Shown here: in pieces, positions 27,493 through 36,467 of the stretch | Position numbering within the stretch: the first letter of the stretch is position 1 | Layout: each line of letters opens with the position of its first letter | Origin: Bin5 sp965204525 | GTDB taxonomy: Bacteria; Chloroflexota; Anaerolineae; Caldilineales; Caldilineaceae | NCBI GenBank assembly: GCA_965204525.1 | Contig: OZ241994.1 | Span: forward strand, 4,836,001 to 4,900,000 | Direction of reading: 5' to 3' | DNA: 64,000 nucleotides | Position numbers and translations under genes: made by a program | The notes under the pieces: model-generated | The model's database searches: none | What the model saw: the letters and a program-made list of their open reading frames with translations, nothing else | Told to the model about the DNA's origin: nothing

Positions 27493-29121
27493 CTACTCCT
27501 CCTCAATATACCATAAATGGATCTCGCGCCAGAGCCTATTGGTGTCAACCGCGTCGAGCGACTGGCCCTTGACCTTGGCGTTGAAGATGGCGGGCCAATG
27601 GGTGAAAAACAGTTCTATCACCGGCGCCTCGTCCATAATCATCGCCTGGATCTCGTTGTAGATGGGCTGGCGCTGCTCCACAGAGGCGTAGGAGAGTCCC
27701 TCCTCGATCAGCGCGTCCAGTTTCGGGTTAGAGATGCAGGGAAAGTTGTTGGCGCCTTCCGAGTGCATCATCCAGTGGGGATCCGGGTCTATAGCGCCGT
27801 GTTCAAAGGCGATCATTGCGGCATCCATCTCGCACTTGCGCATACCATCCAGGATAGCCGCCACGGGCGTCTCCACGAGGAAGATCTCGACGCCTATGTC
27901 GGCCCACAACTGCTGCGCTAACTCGATGACCGGGATAAACTGCTGGTTACCGGCGCCCACATGGACATCGAAGGAGAGCCTCTCACCCTCCTTCTCGCGT
28001 ACCCCGTCGCCGTCCTCGTCCACCCAACCTGCCTCGTCCAGCAGTGCCATAGCCTTTTCCGGGTCGTACTCGTACCGTGGGATGTTCGGGTTGTAGTAGT
28101 CCGGGTATATGGGGGACAGGTTAGAATGGGCTACCTGGGCCTGGCCGAACCAGAGGTCGTCGATGATCCTTTGGCGGTCCAGACCCCAGTACAATGCCTG
28201 GCGCACCCGCTTGTCCGACAACTGCGGTATGGTGTTGTTGAGCGGAATCAGAAAGGGCCCCGCCCCGGCTTGAGAAATGCTCGTAAACCTCGGGTCGTTG
28301 GCCAGACGCACGTTGTCCTCCATCAGCAATGGCCAGGCGGTCCCGTCGGCGTCGCCCGACTCAAGGGCGATGGTGCGCACCGAAGCCTCGGGCACGACGT
28401 CGACCCGCAAAAAGTCGAGATTGGGCCGCCCCCGAAAGTGGTCGTCGAACGCCTCCAGCAGCGTGAACTGCGACGGGTGCCATTCCACGAGCTTAAAGGA
28501 GCCGGTACCGATGGGGGCCGTGGCGTACACTTCCTCGCCCACCTCCGCGTGATAGTCCGACTGTACAATACGCAGAATCGCCCCTAATACGAGAAAGGCG
28601 GCATCTACCTGCACCATGTTGATGACGGCAGTATAGTCATCCACACACTCGACGGAATCGATTTTTGACAAGACGCCGACCACTGGCGCCGCGTTTTCCG
28701 TGTCACGGTAGAAGTCGAACGTATACTTGACGTCCTTGCACGTGAAATCGGCGCCATTGTGAAACTTGACGCCCTCACGCAGCGGGAAGGTGTAGGTCAG
28801 GCCGTCTTCGGAGATGTCGTAGGACTCGGCCAGCACCGGTACGACCGTATTTGAAGCGTCTATCTCCACCAGCCCGTTGTGGATTTGCATGAGCGCCGGC
28901 CGGATGGCGCTTGGGATGGCGCCGAGTCCAGGGCTGAGGCTGAAGGCGTCGTGGTGGCCCATCAGACGGAGAGTTCCACCCTGAGGTGGCCCCGTGGATG
29001 CCGCCTCCTCTTCGACCATCTCTTCCTCAACGGCCGTCGGCTGCTGAACGACGCAGCCCGCCAACATCAGAACGCCAACAACCAGCAACACCAACGACTT
29101 TTGCCAAATTGTGTTAGACAT
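27493..29121 (-). CDS. Peptide/nickel ABC transporter substrate-binding lipoprotein (family 5)
   Basis: Binds a peptide or similar small molecule outside the cell for import. 542 residues with a lipoprotein signal (VGVLMLAGC, lipid-modified Cys near residue 23) and an acidic spacer. Family 5 features are DISEDGLTYTFPLREGVKFHNGADFTCKDVKYTFD, PIGTGSFKLVEW, NNTIPQLSDKRVRQALYWGLDR and VETPVAAILDGM. AGGAGG precedes the ATG. No permease genes adjoin it; the nearest are at 35.5-39.5 kb. The 250 bases upstream, to 29371, hold no other gene. Confidence 0.86.
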   Translation of the reverse strand: MSNTIWQKSLVLLVVGVLMLAGCVVQQPTAVEEEMVEEEAASTGPPQGGTLRLMGHHDAFSLSPGLGAIPSAIRPALMQIHNGLVEIDASNTVVPVLAESYDISEDGLTYTFPLREGVKFHNGADFTCKDVKYTFDFYRDTENAAPVVGVLSKIDSVECVDDYTAVINMVQVDAAFLVLGAILRIVQSDYHAEVGEEVYATAPIGTGSFKLVEWHPSQFTLLEAFDDHFRGRPNLDFLRVDVVPEASVRTIALESGDADGTAWPLLMEDNVRLANDPRFTSISQAGAGPFLIPLNNTIPQLSDKRVRQALYWGLDRQRIIDDLWFGQAQVAHSNLSPIYPDYYNPNIPRYEYDPEKAMALLDEAGWVDEDGDGVREKEGERLSFDVHVGAGNQQFIPVIELAQQLWADIGVEIFLVETPVAAILDGMRKCEMDAAMIAFEHGAIDPDPHWMMHSEGANNFPCISNPKLDALIEEGLSYASVEQRQPIYNEIQAMIMDEAPVIELFFTHWPAIFNAKVKGQSLDAVDTNRLWREIHLWYIEEE

Positions 29122-29371
29122 CTGTCTTTCCTCCTATGGAAGAATGTCTTTGCCCCCTGAAGAGGCAATTGTCCAAAACTTTGTGAGCAAGCTTCTTGAA
29201 CGATCTCTCAACCGGTCACCTCCTTGGCTCAATCTATGATTTCCCGCTGCTGAATAGCTGGAGGGTTGGAGTCTCAACTCTTTTTCGTCCATCTTCACCT
29301 CCTTCTGCGGCTGAGCACGTGACAACTGGTGACGCAATCGTTTTCTGATTTAGCGCCGTCTTTACATCAGA

Positions 29372-30912
29372 TTACCCTTCTACCTGGATGAATACCCGAT
29401 CGCCGCGCAGCTCAACAGGGTACGTTTCTAAGTCTTTAGTGACGGGTGCAGACAATGCTTTGCCTGTTTCGATATCGAAGCGCCCTAGATGCAGTGGGCA
29501 TTCGATACAGCCATCGAAGACAAAACCGCGGCTAATTCGGTTTCTTCATGGGTGCATAAACCATCGCTGGCAAAGAAGGCGTGAGGACCCAAACGATAAA
29601 TGGCGTACGTGTGGCCATTGTAGTCAAAGCCAAGCACGTCTTCCACTTCGATATCTGAAACGTTACAGACCTCGATCCAACTGCTTTCTTCGGCATCTGT
29701 GTTTACAGCCGTTGCTGTGCGGGTCTCTTCTATCGATGTGTCCACAGACTCAGCGGGTACACGAGTGCCGTCTCTCACGTTTCCTACCGGTTCGTCGCTA
29801 AACGCGCTGCTTGACGTGACAACGCCGCCTATGGGGATGTCGAACGCTTCAACCGTTGTGCCGGCGTCAGGAATAGGGCGCTTTATATAATAATCCGGGT
29901 CTTTGGTCGCTTGCTTGTACAAGGCCGGGATCATCTCCTTGTAGGCTTGCCACAGGCTCCGATACGGCGGCGGTGTTTGTGATTTCATCAGCTCGTGCAA
30001 GTCAGCCAAAGCATGGTATGGAACCATGGGTATGACGTGGTGTTCGATATGATAATTCATGTTCATATACAGATAGCGGAACACCGGATTCAGATAGATC
30101 GTGCGCGTATTTTCGCGGTGGTCATTCGTATCTTCACCCAAACCGGCGTGTTGCGTTACGGCGAGCATTTGCTCCACAAATGCACCGTAAAAGCGGGGAA
30201 GCCACACGAACATCATCGGCAGAAAGCTGCCGACCGCCACCGCCCACACCGCAAAAGCCGCTACAATAGCTAGATAAATCCGGCTCGTCCAGATCACTTT
30301 GGGTAGCTCAGAGGCGGGTACAAAGCTTCGGACATCGTCGCCGATTTGCCCGGCAGCATGTCTGATCACACGCTGTACTTCTAGAACGCCCCGCAGAAAG
30401 AAAAAGTCCATCGCAAAGATGAGCAGATCGGCTGGCCGTTGAACCTGGATTTCGGGGTCATAACCCACGAGATAGGTGTTGGTATGATGGCGGGCATGGC
30501 TCCAACGCCAGAGGTTAGCTTCACGTATGGTCATGAAGGAGCTGATATGGTAAAAGAGCTCGTTTAGCCAGCGGGTGCGAAACACGGTGCCATGGCCACA
30601 CTCGTGCCATCGCGCGTCGGATGAGGAGTAGAGCGTCCCATAGATGAAAAAGGCGAGAATCGCCCACCAGGTGCCCCAGGAGATCCAGGCCAGGTAGCCG
30701 CTCACCCCAAGCAGGACGATCCACAGGCCAAAATCGAGGAGACCGTAGCGGTTGGTGCGCTGCATCAGTGCTTTGAGTTGGTCGCGGGGGATATCGGGGG
30801 ACCACCACGCTTGTTCGACCTTTTCTTCGATGGCGCCATCGTCGAGGGGGATATCCGTTTTGTATGTGCTGATCAGACGATAGTCCCGTGAGGGGAAGTT
30901 GCGTATTGCCAA
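29372..30912 (-). CDS. Membrane fatty-acid-desaturase-like protein fused to a Rieske domain, frameshifted
   Basis: A diiron membrane desaturase or hydroxylase with its own electron-transfer domain. Histidine boxes are H103-E-C-G-H107, H139-A-R-H142-H143 and H288-I-E-H291-H292, with hydrophobic segments at about 60-95 and 210-240. A linker (350-410) leads to a Rieske domain with GLCTH (C453, H455). The frame is then lost near 29526, and translation as it stands ends at 29485 after 475 residues. Adding one base there restores GFVFDGCIECPLHLGRFD, giving the full CxH-x16-CxxH cluster, and continues to a TAA at 29372-29374 (about 513 residues). The start is a TTG at 30912 with AAGGAG. Its promoter carries the IclR-type palindrome. 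It is either a recent frameshift or a base-calling error. Confidence 0.75.
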
Positions 30913-30951
30913 TTATTCTCCTTCGCACGATCAAAATCGGATCTGTACATC

Positions 30952-31003
30952 ATGCGGAATCTGATTCCGCATCCATCATACAATATATAAACCTACCTGT
31001 CAA
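30952..31003 (-). promoter_or_regulatory. Promoter with palindromic operator, desaturase-Rieske gene
   Basis: Minus strand: TTGACA (31003-30998), 17-base spacer, TATGAT (30980-30975), then TGCGGAATC-T-GATTCCGCA (plus-strand view, 30953-30971) covering the expected start site. The same arrangement precedes the IclR gene at 55992-56044, with identical operator, identical hexamers and identical spacing. Confidence 0.8.
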
Positions 31004-31079
31004 AACGCGATTCGTCGCCCACGAAACGTCTGCAAAGATAGACAAACCCCGTGCAAGAAGGAACGACGACCATCCGTGC

Positions 31080-31310
31080 CTAGCTCTTTCCGGGCAGAAT
31101 ATGGGTGATGGTCAAGACTGTGAAGAGACGGTTGTGCCCACGTTTGGGCTCCCAGATTTCGGCGAGTTCGAGGATGCGTCCACAGCGAGGGCACTGAAGA
31201 GGGTCGTAGCCAAAACTCTTTTTGTGCTGGAGGGTGGTGGGTAGTGACGCCAGGTCGAAAAGAGGGGCTTGAAGGCGAAGGGCTTCGAGGGCGGTGCGGG
31301 CGATTGAATG
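31080..31310 (-). pseudogene. Transposase C-terminal fragment
   Basis: Directly after the amidase stop, and in the same phase, about 75 codons stay open to a TAG at 31080-31082. They read ...LPTTLQHKKSFGYDPLQCPRCGRI..., then LAEIWEPKRGH. The CPRCG zinc-type motif after FGYDPL recalls C-termini of IS91-like and related transposases. No start codon or catalytic part is present, so it is a remnant. The family assignment is tentative. Confidence 0.45.
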
Positions 31311-32699
31311 CTACATCGGAGGGCGCTGCCAGCCGCCAAACAGCTCCTCCAGATGCTTGACGGCTGCCAGCGCCACATCCTCACGCCACGGACGCGCCAC
31401 CACCTGGGCGCCGATGGGCAACCCCTCGGGAGACGTGCTAACGCGGACGACGGCTGCCGGCCAGCCGGTCAAGTTGTAGGTGGCGGTGTACGCAAACACG
31501 GGCAACTGGATACTCGACGCTCCGTGAGGTGGAGCCGGAAAGGGGAGTACCGGGCAGACCACGACATCGTACGCTTCCATAAAGGAGAGCATTTCACTTC
31601 GAAACTGGTCAATCTGGAAAACCAAGCCACTCAATGTGTCGGACGTCATTTTCAATTCTTGGCCCATAGCTATCAGGTTCGCGATCCCCGGATGTGGTTC
31701 CGTTGTGCCGTACAGGTCGAGGAGTCGCTTGAAACCTGCACCACCATCTCCTAACTGGCAGCCAAGCAGGAGGTCCATCGCTTTCTCCATGCCGGGCGGC
31801 CGCGCTTCTTCTACGGTTGCCCCGGCTTTTTCCAAAGCGGATGCGGCTGCTTCCACGGCGGTCATAATTTCCGGCGTGGGCGTTACGATGCCATTGTCCG
31901 TGTAAAAGGCAGCGCGCAGATCGGTGAGGTTCACTTGGTTCGGGTCAGCCAATGGCATGGGAACGACCGCCGGGTCGCGCCAGTCAACGCCAGCGATGAT
32001 GGGCAGGATCGTGATCAAGTCTTCGACGTAACGCGCCATAGGACCGATCTGCGTCAAAGACTCATCAAGGCCTGCAGGGGGAAGAATGTGGCCGGTCCGC
32101 GGAACCCGTCCGGACGTGGGTCGAATGCCGGCTGTGCCGCAAACGTGCGATGGCAAACGAATGCTCCCGCCGGTGTCGCTTCCGATATCAAAGGGTATCC
32201 CACCGGCGGCGATGATCGCCGCCGCTCCTCCGCTGCTGCCGCCACAGGTACGCGACACGTCGTACGGGTTGTTGGTGCGGCCGTAGACCAGGTTAACCGT
32301 CTCGAAATCGAGCGTCAGTTCCGGTGTGTTGGTCTTGCCCAACAGAATCGCGCCTGCGGCGCGCAGGCGGGCCACCACCGTGGCGTCTTGCTCTGGTACA
32401 AAGGAGCTTCTCCCCTGCGTGCCCCCGCTGCTGATCACCCCGGCTGTGTCCAGGGCGTCCTTGATCGTCATTGGAACGCCGTGCAGGGGACCTCGCAGAT
32501 CGCCCTTTGCCAACTCTTCATCTGACCGGCGGGCTTCTACCAAGGCCCCTTCAGCATCCAGTCGGACAACGGCGTTCAATTGCGGATTGACCTCTTTTAT
32601 GCGCTGCACGTATGCTTTCACGACCTCTTCTGATGAAACCTCTTTCGTGCGTATGGCTTTGGCCACGGCTGTAGCTGATGCGTAAATCAATTCAGACAT
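31311..32699 (-). CDS. Amidase-signature family amidase
   Basis: Hydrolyses a carboxamide to acid and ammonia. 462 residues with the full Ser-cisSer-Lys triad of the family: K80 in GVPMTIKDALDTAG, S155 in GGSSGGAAA and S179 in GSDTGGSIR. The order and spacing match the GatA/amidase family, but no GatB or GatC gene is present, so a catabolic amidase is more likely than the tRNA amidotransferase subunit. The gene is followed immediately by a transposase remnant and preceded by an interspersed repeat (32726-32870). Confidence 0.88.
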   Translation of the reverse strand: MSELIYASATAVAKAIRTKEVSSEEVVKAYVQRIKEVNPQLNAVVRLDAEGALVEARRSDEELAKGDLRGPLHGVPMTIKDALDTAGVISSGGTQGRSSFVPEQDATVVARLRAAGAILLGKTNTPELTLDFETVNLVYGRTNNPYDVSRTCGGSSGGAAAIIAAGGIPFDIGSDTGGSIRLPSHVCGTAGIRPTSGRVPRTGHILPPAGLDESLTQIGPMARYVEDLITILPIIAGVDWRDPAVVPMPLADPNQVNLTDLRAAFYTDNGIVTPTPEIMTAVEAAASALEKAGATVEEARPPGMEKAMDLLLGCQLGDGGAGFKRLLDLYGTTEPHPGIANLIAMGQELKMTSDTLSGLVFQIDQFRSEMLSFMEAYDVVVCPVLPFPAPPHGASSIQLPVFAYTATYNLTGWPAAVVRVSTSPEGLPIGAQVVARPWREDVALAAVKHLEELFGGWQRPPM

Positions 32700-32725
32700 C
32701 TGACAAATCTCCTCACTATGTGGTT

Positions 32726-32870
32726 CTGGGAGAAGCCGGGGAAACCCCTCCGGCTCTAGCCAGGGGATGAAAGGCAGAGTCTTGTGCCTATCTGCGCGAT
32801 AATAGGCTTCTCCGTGGAGAAACCCATTGAGCTAACTGAAGCCCAGGACGTTTACGCTTGGGTTTCTCAT
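32726..32870 (+). repeat. Interspersed repeat, copy 3
   Basis: Begins TGGGAGAAGCCGGGGAAA and ends CGCTTGGGTTTCTCA. Clearly homologous to 52044-52231 read on the opposite strand (shared GGATGAAAGGC, AGACCCATTGA or AAACCCATTGA, GCTTGGGTTTCTCA). It contains two sub-units, each bounded by inverted ends: GGGAGAAGCC/GGCTTCTCC and GAGAAACCCA/TGGGTTTCTC. Confidence 0.6.
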
Positions 32871-32894
32871 GATCCAGGTCGGCTCGCCAGGGAG

Positions 32895-32922
32895 TTGCGC
32901 CAAAAGCATTTCGGACTACAAT
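32895..32922 (+). promoter_or_regulatory. Possible promoter of the PhyH-M81 pair
   Basis: TACAAT at 32917-32922 with a weak -35 (TTGCGC, 32895-32900) 16 bases upstream. A leader of about 105 bases follows before the small ORF at 33036. Confidence 0.4.
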
Positions 32923-33035
32923 ACCTGAGTGTGATTGGGGAATTTTAGCAGGAATACAGCGCGGCGCAAGCCTGCCGGGGCCGGCTTGCCCAAAGGTGAT
33001 GCACCAACGCGGTGCCCCACGACCTTGGAGGAGAG

Positions 33036-33080
33036 ATGAATCAAAAACACCTCAAGATCGCGCTCAAGGAGTCCGAGTAA
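33036..33080 (+). CDS. Upstream leader peptide of 14 residues
   Basis: ATG with a strong GGAGGAG site encodes MNQKHLKIALKESE and stops one base before the ATG of the dioxygenase gene. The tight arrangement suggests translational coupling or a short leader with a regulatory function. It has no His, Trp or Leu run typical of attenuation peptides. Confidence 0.4.
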   Translation: MNQKHLKIALKESE

Positions 33081-33081
33081 A

Positions 33082-33966
33082 ATGACACCAACAAATCAAC
33101 TGGGGGCCAGCATTTCAGACATTGAGGTCTTTGCCGCCGACCTTGATCTACAACAGGCGGCCGCTATCTACCGCGAACACGGTTGTCTCGTGGTGCGTAG
33201 TCTCATGAACGCGTACGTTGACGCAATGTATAACGACATCATGCGGTCCGTCGATATCGCCATCAATCAGCTTGACCAGGCGGAAAAAACCCCTGATGGC
33301 TGGCGTACACCCAACGAAACGTTGTTCATCCCTGCACCGGAGGGTTATGAGCGCGACAAACAGGTGTATGTTGTGGGTATCAATTACTATACCAGCGGTG
33401 CATTTCTCCAGGCAGCGCTTGATGCCACGGCCTTGGACATTGTTGAGGCCATCCTGGGTCCGAACATTGAGCTGTTCGGTCAAGGCCAGAGCCTGGTGAA
33501 AGAGCCGGTGGGCGGATTTCCCAAGATCCTGCACCAGGACTCGGCCTATTTCGAGCACAAATACGAAGGTCCGGTTGCGATCCTCAACTATGTCGTGGAT
33601 ACGGATGTGCAAAGAGGCGCGCTGCACGTGGTGCCTGGTTCTCACCGCATGGGTCAACTCCAGCACATCGATACCTTCTCACACCTGGGCCTGGACGAGG
33701 ATGAATGGCCCTGGGAAGCGGCGATACCTGTAGAGGGCCAGGCCGGCGACGCGATATTCTTCCATGTGAGGACCGTGCACGGCTCCAGGCCCAACTTTTC
33801 AGACAAACCACGGCAGGTGTTCATCAACCGCTATCGCCGTCCCGATGATTATGTGACGATCAGAGGGTTTACAGTAGCGAACCGGGCGGAGGCTGAAAAA
33901 CGAGCACAAGAGGCCCGAAAAACCAACGAACAGCGCGGGCTAATGGTAAGAGGGTTCCGAACCTAA
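33082..33966 (+). CDS. Phytanoyl-CoA dioxygenase (PhyH) family protein
   Basis: Fe(II)/2-oxoglutarate-dependent oxygenase, usually hydroxylating a small molecule. 294 residues. The iron triad is visible as H151 and D153 in ILHQDSAYFEH and H233 in FFHVRTVHGS. The 2-oxoglutarate-binding arginine is probably in INRYRRP. The sequence ALHVVPGSHRMG is also typical. It is co-directional with the M81 gene 20 bases downstream, and these two are the only plus-strand genes in the middle of the block. AAGGAG lies ten bases upstream, within the end of the 14-codon leader ORF. Substrate unknown. Confidence 0.85.
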   Translation: MTPTNQLGASISDIEVFAADLDLQQAAAIYREHGCLVVRSLMNAYVDAMYNDIMRSVDIAINQLDQAEKTPDGWRTPNETLFIPAPEGYERDKQVYVVGINYYTSGAFLQAALDATALDIVEAILGPNIELFGQGQSLVKEPVGGFPKILHQDSAYFEHKYEGPVAILNYVVDTDVQRGALHVVPGSHRMGQLQHIDTFSHLGLDEDEWPWEAAIPVEGQAGDAIFFHVRTVHGSRPNFSDKPRQVFINRYRRPDDYVTIRGFTVANRAEAEKRAQEARKTNEQRGLMVRGFRT

Positions 33967-33986
33967 AATAGGTTAGGAGAAAGCCT

Positions 33987-35519
33987 ATGTCTGTCCAGAA
34001 ACGCATTTTCATGTGCGGAATCGCAACGGAAACCCATGACTTTAACAAGTATCCCACCACACTTGAAGCCTTTACCGACAAAGGTCTTTACTTCGTGCAG
34101 GAGGGCGAGAGCCTCGAGCGCTTCCGCGAAGGCGACCTCTGGTTCGGCGGCTATCTCGAGGTAGCCGATTCCGAAGGCTGGCAGTTGGTCACCGGCGTCT
34201 GCGCTTTTGCCTGGCCGTGGGGCAGTGTGACCGAGCACGCCTTCGAAACGCTGTGGGCGCGCATCGAACGCCAGCTGCGCGATGAAGCTCCGTTCGACGG
34301 CATCCTGCTGCCACTGCATGGCGGCATGGCCTGTGAGCATCTGGACGACCCGGTAGGCGAGTTCGTCGCGCGGATCAGGCGGATCGTCGGCCGCCACGTG
34401 CCGATTGCGGCGTCGCTGGACCTGCACAGCAACCTCTCGCCGCAGTTCGTGCGCGACTGCGACATCATCTGCGGCTTCCACACGACGCCCCACATCGACG
34501 TGCGGCAGACGGCGTTCCGCACCGCCAGCCTGCTCGCGCGCACGTTGCGCGGGGAAATCCGACCGCAATGCCACTCGATCCATCCGCCCGTGCTGTTCGG
34601 CATCGATCACGGACGCACCACGGTTCCGCATGCGCCCATGATCACCTTGCTCAAGCGCGTAGAAGTGATTCAGGCTGAAGACCCGCAGCTGCTCGACGCG
34701 AGCTTTATGCCTGCCTATCCCTTTTGCGATCAGCCCTGGACCGGGACGAGTGCCGTGCTCGTGATGGACGGCCCGTCTGAGCGGGTGAATGACTATCTTG
34801 ACGAGTTCGGCGCAGAAATCTGGCGTACCCGTGACGTGCTGACCATCGATATTGTGAGCATTGATGAGGCGCTGGACGCGCTGGAACAAACCGCCAATGA
34901 TCCGCGCCCCTTTCTGCTAGGTGATTTCACTGACGGCCCGTACTCAGGTGCTTATGGCGACGCGACAGCGATGCTTTCGGCGCTTATCGAGCGGGGCACG
35001 CCGGGCGCGGTGTTCGGGCCGTTGTTCGATGCCGAGGCCGTGGAGCAGGCCCATGCGGGGGGCGTCGGCGCGCAGATCGAGGTCGGACTCGGCGGCAAAT
35101 GCGATCCGCGCTATGGCGGTGGACCGGTTAGCGGCACGGCCACTGTCAAGGCGCTGTCCGATGGCAAGTTCATACACAAGGGGCCTTTTATGCAGGGGCA
35201 GCCAGGAGACCTGGGCGAAAGCGCATTGCTGGAAATCGGTGGTGTCGGTGTCATTGTCAATCCGTTCCCCAGCCAGCTCCATGACCGCGAGCAGCTCAAA
35301 CTTTTCGGCATCCGCTTTGAGGAGCTGAATGTGCTGGTCAGCAAGTCCTTCAACCACATGCGCGCTGACTTTGAGCCACTGTCCCGCGGCCTGCTCTACC
35401 CCGATGCCGGCGGTGTCTTCAGCTTCGACTTCAGCAAATTTCCGTTCGAGAAGATCCGGCGGCCCATCTGGCCGCTGGATGACTTTGAGATAAGCCCGGG
35501 CGATATGGACCGGTGCTAA
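33987..35519 (+). CDS. M81 family metallopeptidase, divergent paralogue
   Basis: 510 residues, with AGGAG eight bases before the ATG. It shares the family layout: GIATETHDFNKYP (the usual TFSP is altered), LLPLHGGMACEHLDDPVGEF, LDLHSNLSPQFVRDCDII, and HIDVRQTAFRTASLL. The loop that normally reads DN.GGG.PGDST is changed to GDFTDGPYSGAYGDAT, so substrate preference probably differs from the other two M81 proteins here. It follows the PhyH gene in one transcription unit, and the next gene is convergent, 15 bases away. An oxygenase acting before hydrolysis is a reasonable but unproven pathway. Confidence 0.82.
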   Translation: MSVQKRIFMCGIATETHDFNKYPTTLEAFTDKGLYFVQEGESLERFREGDLWFGGYLEVADSEGWQLVTGVCAFAWPWGSVTEHAFETLWARIERQLRDEAPFDGILLPLHGGMACEHLDDPVGEFVARIRRIVGRHVPIAASLDLHSNLSPQFVRDCDIICGFHTTPHIDVRQTAFRTASLLARTLRGEIRPQCHSIHPPVLFGIDHGRTTVPHAPMITLLKRVEVIQAEDPQLLDASFMPAYPFCDQPWTGTSAVLVMDGPSERVNDYLDEFGAEIWRTRDVLTIDIVSIDEALDALEQTANDPRPFLLGDFTDGPYSGAYGDATAMLSALIERGTPGAVFGPLFDAEAVEQAHAGGVGAQIEVGLGGKCDPRYGGGPVSGTATVKALSDGKFIHKGPFMQGQPGDLGESALLEIGGVGVIVNPFPSQLHDREQLKLFGIRFEELNVLVSKSFNHMRADFEPLSRGLLYPDAGGVFSFDFSKFPFEKIRRPIWPLDDFEISPGDMDRC

Positions 35520-35534
35520 CAGTCGGATGGATGC

Positions 35535-36449
35535 TTAGGTGATGTCCTTCTGACGTGGATCGAGGGCATCGCGCAGTCCATCGCCGAGCAGGTTGAAGGC
35601 CAGCACGGTCAGCACGATCATAATTCCCGGAGCCATGGCGATGTGCGGAAATAGAAGAATGAAAGCCCGGCCGTCGGACAAGGTGCCGCCCCAGGAGGGG
35701 GTAGGGGGCTGAATCCCCAGGCCGAGGAAGGACAGGGCGGCCTCGAGGATGATGATGGTGCCCACACCCAAGGTGACGAGCACGATCACCGGCGCCAACA
35801 CATTGGGCAGGATGTGGCGGAAGATGATGCGCCGGTCGCTGGCGCCGATAGCTAGCGCTGCCACAACGAACTCCTGTCTCTTCAAGCTCAGCACCTGAGC
35901 GCGCACCACCCGCGCGTATATTGCCCAGCCCGTGACGCCGATGACGACGACGGTCGTGACCAGGCTGGGCCCCACTATCGCCGCCAGCAAGATCAGCAGC
36001 GCGATGATAGGGAAGGCCATCAGAGTGTCCGTCAGGCGGGACAGCAGCGAGTCGGGCCAGCCGCTGAAATAGCCCGCGGTTACCCCGACCATCACGCCGA
36101 TGATGACAGCGATGCTCGACGCGCCCAGGCCGACGATCAACGCCACGCGAGAGCCATAGATCACGCGGCTGAATAGATCACGCCCCACGTGGTCGAAGCC
36201 CATCAGATGCTCACTGGACGGACCGACACCGCGTTTCCCCGAATAGATTTCTAGTGGGTCGTGCGGGACGATCGTATCCGCAAAGATGGCCATCAAACAC
36301 AGCAGGATAATAAAGGCCCCGGCGATCACCGCCATACGGTTGGCCTTGAAGCGGCGCCAGGCGCGCGACCTCTCGGAGCGGCGCGGCTGCTCCTCCGCCA
36401 CGGGTACGAACTGTTCCCTTGAAGTTGCGACTTCCAAGGACTTTCCCAT
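35535..36449 (-). CDS. Peptide ABC transporter permease (DppC type)
   Basis: Membrane subunit of a di/oligopeptide importer. 304 residues with a charged cytoplasmic N-terminus of about 25 residues (EQPRRSERSRAWRRFKANRM), a first TM helix near 38-52, and the EAA-like loop QEFVVAALAIGASDRRIIFRHILPN. The end LLGDGLRDALDPRQKDIT is typical. It lies 18 bases after the DppB-type partner (36468-37406), and the two form permease pair A. No ATPase gene is in the block. Confidence 0.9.
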   Translation of the reverse strand: MGKSLEVATSREQFVPVAEEQPRRSERSRAWRRFKANRMAVIAGAFIILLCLMAIFADTIVPHDPLEIYSGKRGVGPSSEHLMGFDHVGRDLFSRVIYGSRVALIVGLGASSIAVIIGVMVGVTAGYFSGWPDSLLSRLTDTLMAFPIIALLILLAAIVGPSLVTTVVVIGVTGWAIYARVVRAQVLSLKRQEFVVAALAIGASDRRIIFRHILPNVLAPVIVLVTLGVGTIIILEAALSFLGLGIQPPTPSWGGTLSDGRAFILLFPHIAMAPGIMIVLTVLAFNLLGDGLRDALDPRQKDIT

Positions 36450-36467
36450 AGCTGTTAAAAGGCTGCG

